This document shows, piece by piece, positions 1-9,912 of a stretch of DNA of 64,000 nt. A model generated the notes under the pieces. That model saw nothing but the letters and a program-made list of their open reading frames with translations, was not told where the DNA came from and ran no database searches. The stretch is taken from assembly GCA_030704615.1 (NCBI GenBank), contig CM060731.1, positions 66,258,756 through 66,322,755 on the forward strand, written 5' to 3'. The stretch is from Takakia lepidozioides. Its lineage: Eukaryota; Streptophyta; Takakiopsida; Takakiales; Takakiaceae. Made by a program: the position numbers and the translations under genes. Numbering within the stretch: position 1 is the stretch's first letter; each line of letters starts with the position of its first letter.

Positions 1-960
1 TTGATAAAAATAAAAATAACGCTGCAACTAAGATAAAGGTCAGTTTGGAAGTATGCGCTACCGCACATTTTCAACAGAGAACATTCCAGAAAAAAAAACA
101 TGAGAAATCAGAAAACCAAAAAAGAAAAAACTTTAAATCAATTATCAAACAGACTGGATGTCTGCCGGGGTGGTGACAGCCTCACCTTGCACCTCATGAT
201 TGAAATGAGATGGCGAGTTCGGAAGTGTGCACATACTACCACCACAGACTTGTACAAGAGAACTCAAAAACCATAAAGTACAAAATAGAAAAAAATGGAG
301 ATAACTCGGAAAGCTGTTTGGAAGTGTATGGTGGCGCAAACTTCGTCAAATACCTACTATTCAGATAATGATGTGGAGAAGGGTGAATATTTCATTCAAA
401 CAAGACCGCTGTAGATGCATGAGAAGAGAACTACGATCGAGCAAACAACGTTTAATGAGTACTAACTGCCTCAAAACCTGAAGAAAGTTGGAAAAATCTT
501 ATTACATGACTCCCTTGAACCGCATGCTTCAATAGAAAGGCGTAGGTTTGGAAGTGTGCGCTAACATACGCTTCAGCCAAAAACCTGTGTCAGGGACCTC
601 AAAATGAAGTTTTCTAGTTTTTTCATTTAAACGAAACCAACAAACACAAAGCAGAAGCCAACCAGGAATACCAAAAAGCACAAAACAACATATCAAGTCG
701 TAAATGAAGTTTGAAACCAAATAGAAAAAGTCCTTAATGTAACAAAAATGTCATGAACGTCATGTACACAAAAAAAATGGGTTTGTAAGTGTGTGGTAGT
801 GCACACTTCCAGCACCCGAAGAGAATTTATAAGAAATGAAGTAGAAAGAAGAAGCGAAAAATAAACATAAATCAAACAATCTCCTGCTTAATAAGGGTGA
901 TGATCATGGTTGCACAAATGGACGTGACATACAGCTTGCACATCAGCGTCACGTCGGAAA
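1..960. other. AT-rich stretch, no gene seen
   Basis: Only short chance reading frames with no recognisable family. A motif close to 'ggaagtgtgcgcta' recurs near 48, 220, 309, 549 and 785, which suggests diverged tandem or dispersed repeat units of about 170-240 bp. No promoter or gene can be supported. Confidence 0.4.
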
Positions 961-972
961 TCATGTCTAGAC

Positions 973-1230
973 CACTATAGGAAAATGGGGGGTTATCGAC
1001 GCTTCGACGTCGCTAAAGCTCCGGGAGGGGCATTTTTGCGACGTCCGAGCGTCGCAAGCTCGTCGCAACGGCGTAGCTAGAATACCGTCGTTATTTTGCA
1101 ACGGATGGGGGTCGCTAGGATACGCCGAGACGATTTGCGACGCCTGGACGTTGCCCAAAAAATAAAATAAAAATGCCTCTCTGCGATGTCGAATTAGCGA
1201 CGTCCGGGGGTCGCAATGCAGTTTAGGGAG
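973..1230 (+). mobile_element. CACTA-type terminus with GTCGC palindromic subterminal repeats
   Basis: CACTATAGGAAAATGG at 973 has the form of a CACTA (En/Spm) transposon end. It is followed within 250 bp by many short direct and inverted units built on GCGACGTC / GACGTCGC, the usual layout of CACTA subterminal transposase-binding repeats. No transposase frame is seen and no matching CCTATAGTG end was found downstream, so this is at best a non-autonomous or truncated copy. Confidence 0.45.
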
Positions 1231-1599
1231 ATACCTTTGAATTTAGGTGGAAAATTTTGAATTTCAAAAACTTGTTGACCATTGACTCCGGTTCTGTCCA
1301 TTGCCAATACGTTCATTGTTCTATATATATTAGGCAATGCATACTTGAACCTAGGACCTCCACGTTATAACATTTCTAAGACATTACAGACTAACCAACA
1401 CACCTACAATACATCTGTATTGTATCACAAAAGCATAAGTATATATATACATATCAAGATTTTTTTCAAGTTCTTTCTAAGGGCTCCCTCTTGTGACGCT
1501 GGGAAGTTGCAACCTCCGCAGCCTTAATGTCTAGCCCCAGCATTATCGCCGTTGTTGCAGCCCCAGTGCGAGGCGCCCCAATTGACGTTCTTGTGATGA

Positions 1600-1920
1600 C
1601 TTAAGCTGACTATGACACCGTTGCGACCCCTTGTGGCGACGCCGTTGCGATCCCCTGGCGTCGCAGCTTTGGGCGTTCCTAGTGACGCTTTTGTGACGTT
1701 GGGGGCCGCAAGGTCTAAAAAAAAAAAAAAACCCACTATAGCGACGCTGTTGCGATCCCCTGGCATCACAGCGTTGGGCGCCCCAGAGCGGGGCGCTCCC
1801 AGTGACGCTTTTGTGACGTTGGGTGCCACAAGGCCCAAAAAAAAAAACAAAAACCCACTGTGGCGACGCCGTTGCAACCCCCCGGCGTCGAAGCGTTGGG
1901 CGCCCCGAATGACGCTTTAT
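1600..1920 (+). repeat. Tandem repeat, about three diverged 105-122 bp units
   Basis: The phrase 'gcgacgccgttgcgatcccc' or a close variant starts near 1636, 1741 and 1863. Each time it is followed by a GGGCGCCCC-type block, 'agtgacgcttttgtgacgtt' and an A-run ending in 'cccact(a/g)t'. The units share the GTCGC motifs of the CACTA-like terminus at 973, so they may be internal or subterminal repeats of the same element. Open frames across this stretch on both strands are by-products of the repeat. Confidence 0.7.
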
Positions 1921-2060
1921 GTCACAACATCAATTTTTATTTTATTTTATTATTTTATTATTATTTTTGGGCATTGCGACCCTCCGACGTCGCAAAAAAA
2001 AAAAAACCCGTCGCAACCCCCCGCGGCGACGCACCTTGCGATAGCTGGGTGTCGTCCTAC

Positions 2061-4220
2061 TCGTATCCATTGTTTCGCTGTTGTTCTAATCCACAACATC
2101 ACCGTTACGCAGTTATCTGCATGTATGACTCTAACGCATAGATCTCCACTGTGAACTGTGTGTGAGACTTGGTAGAATCTTGGCTGAGGATTGCTGTATG
2201 GCAAAATGCTATGATCGTAGGTTATCAACGTATCACCAATAGTAGGATGTGTTGGAGATAGAAGCCTATCTTGGCTCGTCATTCTTAATTATACCTTTTT
2301 GTCCTTCATTCCACGTTTGCAGGTCCGAAGTCAAGATACTCTCTATGAACGCATCTCCAGTTTCGAATTCTGCTTATATCTTCTGTCACGGCCTCCTATA
2401 TAATCAAACGGCTGAGCTCACCATGGTGTTCTACTCTAACTAGCCTATCTCTTGCCTAAAATTCTACTATGTTGCCAGTAGTACTCGAGAAGCTAAAGTT
2501 CAATGATCCGTTATCGATTCCCTGAATTAGCTCATCTCATGCCCTAAGCAACTGATGTAAGGATGCCAACTTTGGATCCACGTCTCATTGAGTACTTTTC
2601 CGACATTTTCACAGTTAGCATTCCGTTCTATTGGCATAATTCTTTCATGTATGGTGACTGTTGCTTCAATCGAAACTAACTATTTCGTTGATCATTTCAT
2701 TCTCTATGTGACAACCTAGAACTCCTATGATTCATTCCTTCAAAATCAATTGCAACCCATGTCATGACTCTATCTGGACTTAACATCCAAACCTTTCCCC
2801 ATATATTTTCTCCCGTGTGAACTATTCTTACTGCTAGATCTCCTGGAAGCCTGTAATTTGGGTCTTGTGGATCAAAGCCAAGCAGTTCCACGTTAGCAAA
2901 TCCTACTACTCTATTCACAAGGTCACCCATTTGTGGTCCAACACTTCGATAGTTGTCCCTTGCGTTCCATCTCGTTGAAGTTGTTGTTGATACGTCGGCT
3001 TTTCCTGTTTAGTTAGTCCTCCGTCGACCAAGCTCCGATACAAAAAAAAATGGGCCTAACACCCCTGCCAATACAACCAGTTAGTTCACCAATATTTAAT
3101 ATCCCAGACTGCAGCGGAAGAGAAATCTGGAATAAACGGGAGTTTATTAGCTCATTGCAAAACAAGATCCTTTGTCTGATTTTCAAACACCATCATCCCT
3201 GGAAAGTTGGTGATAGCCCTAGACTGACACTTCTTTCACTTGAAACCTCAGGCATATCATTCATGTAACACTCGAAGGCAGGTTGGTGAATGTGCCCATG
3301 TCAAAAGGTCTAGTGTCCATGAATTTCCTCTAGACTAATGTGTTTGTCTTTTCCAAACTCTGGATTGCGCTCTCATGTAATCTGGAAAACTATCGTCTTC
3401 ATCACTTTTCCTGCATCCTAGATGTTAGTCTAAGCTTCGTAGCATATTAGTTCAGCTTTGTAATAATGCCCAGGCTAATTCCACTCTACCCGCATTGATT
3501 TATGTCTAGAAACTGAACTATGTACCCATACTGGATTACGACCAGAACATGTTAGAATCTGAATTCCTACCATTTTGACATCGGGTACAATTCCAGATTT
3601 GACGATTCGAGTTGAAGAACACCTTGGCTGAGATTTGAAGCCGCATTATGGAATACCAATTGATCAATGCACCAACTACCAAGCTACCCGCCCATTTTCT
3701 TGCTTCTATCCAAAAATGTAATCTTTTTATTCTATAACACATGCACAAGGGCGAGGTTGAAGGGGGTGCGGATTTGACATCGCCCACCAAATGCGTCCCC
3801 TCTCTGGCAAGCCCCCACGAACGCATTCAACTCTCATCCTATGTCGAGTGTCTTCCTCAAATATAAACATAATCATATAACCCATTATATGACATAAACT
3901 ACACCTTTAATAAATTTCCAAGGCCGCTGTCCCCTGTTCTGTGATTTAAAAATGCGGACCATGCTACAATCCAGGAGACATGATGTGCAACACCTATTAC
4001 TCATGTATCTACATTGGAGGTAATCCTCGAGGCAACTGGGGTACATGTCGCCCAACTTCAGACTCTCATGTGCTCATAGTCACGTCGGTGTCACGCACGA
4101 GACTCATTTCAAATTCAAATGTGGCAGTTGGTGACCGTTAACGGTCAGCTCGGTCGGCCATCCTGGCCATCCTCGCTGCCGACCCGTTGCTGTATGTGTA
4201 CGTTGCGGGAGCCCCCGAGC
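2061..4220. other. No recognisable gene
   Basis: Short unrelated frames only. The longest, about 77 codons on the minus strand at 2697-2930 and 96 codons at 3536-3826, resemble no family I know and lack codon or splice support. Probably old repeat or intergenic DNA. Confidence 0.4.
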
Positions 4221-5328
4221 TATATAGATGAAGGCAGCGCAGAATCATTGCTGGACATTCTCAGTATTGGCCTTCGGACGTCTCAGGTTCCTGCGGAGAG
4301 ATAGAGATCGAGAGAGAGAGCTTCGTCTTTGCCTCAGTTGCCATCGACAGAGAGAGACCGAGAGAAATGTATCAGCAGAAGGTAGAGAAACAGATCAGAG
4401 TAGGGTCTGTGTGTCTCGATTTCGTTGTACAGATGAGAATACCGTTCGAATAACCGATTCAGAGGGCTTACTGACTCAGAGAGAGAGAGATTCCCTTTGA
4501 GGAAAGCATTAAGGTTAAGGAAGAGATAGACAGTGAGACCAGTTGGCTTCATTTCGTGAACGGTGGTGTACAGATGGATGCCATCTCCTCGAGTGCGTTC
4601 AATATTGGCTGCAGTCTACGCGATTCGTGAATATAAGGGAAAATCTGATCTCAGCCTATTGGGTTTAACAGTCATGTTGGAAGCAGAATTGTGGACAGTT
4701 TTTGTAGTGGCTGTGCTCTTGACTCTTTTCATCCTTGAATATGTCTGCTACGCTATATTAGAGATTGAGTGCATCAATAGGATCTGGGACGCTATTATTT
4801 CTGCTTTCAAATTCGTCGGCCACTCCTTTGTTGCATGCTTCAGGAGAGCAGATTCTGCTGCTCTTTGACGATTCAGACTTCCGCACCATAAATTCCTGCT
4901 GCTTGCGCTTTATTTCTATGTACTCACTTCAAACGACTGTACAATCTAAATCTCAGCGGCTGCGAGAATTTAAATAGGCACTGAATGTGTCAGACGTCAT
5001 GCGGGTTTGATCGCTAGAATTTGATTGAAATTCTGATTTGGGTCACAATCTTCATTGTAGATCAGTGCACGGTTCGGGCTTCATTTCCTTTAGACGCAAC
5101 CGTGGCATGTGCAAAGGCCTCGAGCTAATTCTGTATTTGTGGCTGATCAGAGATCCCGACATCATTAACTCCGCTTTTCCTTTATCACCTCTTGTTTCTC
5201 TTCTTTGACCTTGCACAGGAGCCGCAGTTGTTCCGCATCAGATATCTTCAACAATTAGACCTGTTGATATTTGGACTGTGCGCATATTGGCTCGATTGGG
5301 TTTGGTTGTTGTTCTGCAACGGTGGAAA
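4221..5328 (+). other. Upstream region of the P450 gene, GA-rich
   Basis: Contains GA-rich tracts (4305-4365, 4480-4492) like a plant 5' leader. A 101-codon frame at 4563-4868 includes a hydrophobic stretch but has no homology I recognise and does not join the P450 frame. The true transcription start of the downstream gene is not visible. Confidence 0.3.
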
Positions 5329-8300
5329 ATGGGAGGCCCTGTGGTGAGCGTTTACCAGGCCACTATCGGCATTGAAATTGGTTTTTCGTTCGGTATTGCT
5401 CATCTGATCACTCTAGCGCTCGTTGCGATGGTGACGATTACAATGGCAACATGGACCGTGCTATTATGGTGGAGGCAACGCGGTGTGGGACCAAGGATCT
5501 GGCCACTGTTAGGCGCATCTCTGGAGCAGTTCTCCAATTTTCCGATGATGCACGACTGGCTGCTGGCTTACTTTGAGCATACCAAAACCTTTCAAGTGCC
5601 CATGCCGACTTGCACCTACACCTACACTGTCGACCCTGCAAATGTGGAATACATTCTCAAGACCAACTTCTCTAATTATCCTAAGGTATAACCTATATTC
5701 CAGCGAAGTGATAAAGTTTTGGCACTGACTCCAACAGATTCATCGTATGTACACGAAGACACCATATAAGTAGATTATAGAACTTTTACTATACGCGCTC
5801 ATAGGATGAGCTTCGTGGGTCTTCAAATGAACAACAGCCTGCAGATCCCGACGTATGAAATCTTCTCCGGATGAACCACAAGGAAATCCTTGGAACTTTA
5901 GTTTGAGACTGCGTGATGCTGTATGAACTAGTTTTGGAGGGAGATTTTGACCTGTAATATACCGATGCAGTAGCTTCTGCATGGAAATTTGAAATTATCT
6001 GTTTTATAACCGACGCAGGGTGAGGCATTCCATAGCAACATGGAGGTACTTCTGGGCGACGGGATCTTCAACACTGATGGGGAGGCATGGAAGTGGCAGC
6101 GCAAGACAGCTAGCCACGAATTCAACAGAAAGACCTTGAGCGACTTCAGTGCAGTCGTTTTCCGTGACTATGCGCTCACACTGGCATACATTCTGCACCA
6201 AAATGGGCTTGTCCTTAATCAGGCCGTTGACATGCAGGTATGTCTTCGGGAAGGGTCTACCCCCGTATCTCATGAAGATCTTGAGCTCGCATGCATGATT
6301 GGAATTTCACAGGTAGTCTACCCTGAGACTATCGGGTAGACTCGGGTAGTCTATCGGAATCTAACTAAACCCCAGGGGATTGAAGGTTTCGACTTGTTGA
6401 AGTTCTATTTGGAAAACATTTGTTTGCTGCTGAAGATTGTCATCTGTCGAAAAAGTGCAACTAGTCAAAGATTCAAGCAACTGATGCGGTCACGACTGAG
6501 AGTATCCATGTTGGGAGGGACATAGTTCTGATCATACCGTGATGTGCAGGATTTGTTCATGAGGATGACGCTGGATTCAATCTGTAAAGTAGGATTCGGG
6601 GTTGAGCTTCACTCGTTGACTCCGTCATTACCCGACAACCCGTTTGCCAGAGCGTTCGATGCAGCCAACGAGGGGGTGACACTTCGCTTCATCGACCCAC
6701 TCTGGCGCCTCAAGCGCCTGCTCTATTTTCCCTCTGAGGCCCGACTGGCCAAAAGTGTGAAGGTGGTGGATGACTTCACCTACGGTGTCATCCGCTCTCG
6801 CCGGTCAGAGCTTCAACGCTGTGCATGTTCTAAAGGTGCTACTTCCAGTGTAAGCACTTGGTACCAATTCCTGACCTGCGCGTTGTTGATCTTCTGGTAA
6901 CCAACGGATTCTAATTCAGAATGCCAACTGCAAGCAGCTCAGTATTTCAGTTCGAAATTGTCATCCCGTTGATGCCCCACGTACAGTTCTTAAATATATT
7001 CCTGATCGCAAATTCCCTATCAAGATTAATGGCCTTGAAAATGGTACGTCGCCACGTTCTGATGATCATCGGGTTTTCTGATCGTCTGGTTTTGCAGAGT
7101 TCGAGGGCTGATCTACTGTCCCGCTTCGTATCGCTAAGCAATAACGATGACAAGCGTTCGTTTTCTGACAAGACGTTGCGGGACATGGTGCTCAACTTTG
7201 TAATAGCAGGGCGTGACACTACGGCTGCCACTCTGTCCTGGTTTGTTTACATGCTCTGCCTTCACCCTGAAGTGGGCGACACCATTTATGCCGAACTCTG
7301 TCAGCTTGAGAGTCCGGCAAAGCCCCCGGAGAGAGGCTGTAATGCATTCGTAAACCAACCAAAGGGCGGATTGTGTGAGCAGATGAAATTCTTTGCAGAG
7401 TATTTGACATATGAAGCGGTTTCAAAGCTTCCCTACTTGACTGCTGCCATCACTGAAACCATTCGCTTATATCCTGCAGTGCCACAGGTACAACGTTTAC
7501 ATGTACTGGTTGCCCGGAGTTCTTAATTCTCTTTTCGATTGTTTAATCTCGGAGCCTGCAGCTGCTTGGCATCTATAGGGTTACACTAGACAATTGATGC
7601 GTGATAAACTAAGTTGATGCTTTTTGTAACCACACAATCACATATATCTGATCAATATGTATAACTACGTTCATGGCGCCAGGACCCGAAGGGTATATTG
7701 GCAGATGATGTGCTGCCGGATGGCACCAAAGTGAAGAAGGGAAGCATGGTCACATACGTACCCTACTCCATGGGCCGCATGCAGTGGCTGTGGGGCTCTG
7801 ATGCCCGTGAGTTTCGACCTGAGCGCTGGCTCAACCTCGATGGTTCCTTCCGCAAGGAATCCGACTTCAAGTTCACTGCATTCCAGGTACTGGTCTTTGC
7901 CGCTTTGACACACAATCTTGCTGCAACTATTGTCAATGCGCACAAGCACGACCTCGGACATAATATAACATGAATATGAACTCATGAATCTGTGCTACTT
8001 AATGACAAACGTTGTGGATGCCAGGAACCTGCCCAATACTAACGTCCACTGGCAATCCCAAGTGTCACCAACCCGTGTTATATACCAGCTCTAGACCTCT
8101 CTTTGGACTCACTGACTTACCACAACGATCCGAACGGGTGTTGGCTTGGGCAGGCAGGACACCGGGTGTGTTTGGGAAAGGATTCAGCCTTCCTTCAGAT
8201 GCGCATCACAGCGGCTCTACTGTGTCGCTTCTTCCGCTTCCAACTGCTGCCTGGCCATTGCGTCACCTACCGGATGATGGCTATCCTTTCCATGGCCCAT

Positions 8301-8339
8301 GGGCTCAGTGTGACCGTCACGCCGCGCGCTCTTAGCTAG
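5329..8339 (+). CDS. Cytochrome P450, CYP704 family (fatty-acid omega-hydroxylase type)
   Basis: Six exons with GT/AG borders and all phases 0: 5329-5685, 6019-6237, 6550-6849, 7098-7487, 7683-7886 and 8154-8339, giving 551 aa, normal for the family. An N-terminal membrane anchor (about residues 18-45) is followed by the CYP704-type block VDPANVEYILKTNFSNYPKG, the I-helix AGRDTT (329-334), the K-helix ETIR (E412, R415), FRPERW, and the heme loop FQAGHRVCLG with ligand C496. The heme loop is split exactly by the last intron. Known CYP704 enzymes omega-hydroxylate long-chain fatty acids in the ER; the CYP704B branch supplies sporopollenin monomers for spore and pollen walls. ATG 5329 was chosen as the only in-frame ATG ahead of the anchor; the frame stays open upstream, so a further exon is possible. 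Whether it is 704A or 704B cannot be told by eye. No lesion seen. Confidence 0.88.
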
Positions 8340-9589
8340 GCTAGATCAGATTTCTCTGGAGCGACGCACACCGGGACCGTACCAGGCTCTGTAATTCTAG
8401 ATCAATTCATTTTCCAGATGTCTGATATTATGGAAGAACCCGTGCACTGGAGGTATTGAGATTGGAAGATATTGCGCGAGTTCTGAGGCATGTGCCTTGT
8501 GGGCGTGAGAGGATAGAAAGATGACAAGCTTTCAAGTGTGAAGGAGAGCTCCCCTCATAAAAGGAGCTCCCAGGTTCTGAAAACTGTTACCTAGAGATAT
8601 ACGCACCGATCTAGAGAGACTGGAAGAAACATTTGAGATATTATCTACTTTAATGGGGCTCTGCTGTAAATATGGGGTCACCTTTGCAGGCCCTTGAATT
8701 CAAACTTCAGAGCAGATTGTTGTTCTGAAGAGTCGAATTTCCGCAGAATTTAATTGTTAACCAGTTAGAACTTGATCTAGTGGGTTTTGATGTTACGTCA
8801 CAGTTCGAAGCTTCCACAATCCGATTCATAGATTTCAAGATTGTGCGTGCAAAGGTTGAGAGTAGAGAAGGTAAACCCCACTGAGTACATTGAACACTCT
8901 TGACCAACAAGATGGAGTTTGATTCTTTTGGAATCCAGTTCTTGATGGGTAACTTGCAGACGAAATATTTGGGTTTCGATCTGTTGCATACTTCAGTATT
9001 ACAGGTTGAAGTTTTCTTTAATGAAATCTTCACAGTAGAGAACTTAGCAAACAGCCCCGGACAGAACAGAATAATCCGGGCCAGCTGCTACACCTTGCAT
9101 TCCACTATTTGGGCATGCTTCTTGCTTACATGCCATGGCTTTGTATCAGAACCCAAAGAGAAAACATGATGTCCTTGTTACTGAAACTAAGAGAATCTAC
9201 ATTCTTGTAGTCTGACAGAGTACAAATGACAGTACTTACAAATAAAGCAGAAGATCTTATTCAGTCCATTTTGTTTCCATTGTAGTCTCCTTATAGGAAA
9301 TAATGTGAGAAGTAGGAGTATATATACATGTTCAAAGGAATTGTCTATTATATACCCTATACCCTAAACCCTACAGGACATGTGGGTGAAACGACTAGGA
9401 TCCGGATCTCTACACTTGTGCTTTGTCAGACGCATGCAGATTGGCGCCATTCAAGCAAATTCGTAATAACAGATCTTTGCAGGAATTCGTGAAGGGGCGT
9501 CATTCCGATCTTTCACTGCTCAAAGTCTGATCACTTTTTTCGTAAACGAGAAATAAGCGGTGAGATTCCATCGGTGCCCTCCAGTACGT
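8340..9589. other. Intergenic region, no gene seen
   Basis: Presumed 3' flank of the P450 gene. Frames up to 108 codons exist on both strands (8707-9033, 8900-9169) without any family resemblance. A short telomere-like 'accctataccctaaaccctac' lies near 9354-9375. Confidence 0.4.
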
Positions 9590-9752
9590 AGACAAGAATC
9601 GGCGTAGCCGACTACGTAACTATGGAATGGGCTGGCAGATGACATTCTGCCCGGTAGGGCGAGACACTTTTCGAGGTGGGCAGCCAGCCGGGCAGAATGA
9701 CATCTGCCCGCCCATTCCATTGCGTAATAGTCAGTAGGTAGTTCGATTCTGA
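9590..9752. repeat. Foldback (inverted-repeat) element
   Basis: The core arms 9622-9654 and 9688-9720 are reverse complements with two mismatches over 33 bp, separated by a 33-bp loop. The inverted similarity continues more loosely outward to about 9590 and 9752, where both arms reach an AGAATCG motif. The transcript would form a long hairpin. A related sequence lies inverted at about 12812-12884. Confidence 0.75.
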
Positions 9753-9912
9753 CCGCAAACACTAGCTATTGTTTCCCACCCCCGCCATAGCTTACCAGAT
9801 CACTTGAATTTCCGTATTCAGAACTCATAGATATCTGTCATTCTGAGCGCGTTGCAGTAGAAGCTTGTCAAGAGCTCTCATTTTACGTACTTGGGCATGT
9901 TTTCCTCCAGCA

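Noticed and set aside
1524-2154. Open frames of 117 and 180 codons on opposite strands
   Set aside because: Both are produced by the 105-122 bp tandem repeat; the peptides repeat with the DNA and resemble no protein.
4563-4868. 101-codon frame with hydrophobic segment ahead of the P450 gene
   Set aside because: Starts at a non-ATG codon, no homology, and does not splice in frame to the P450 exon.
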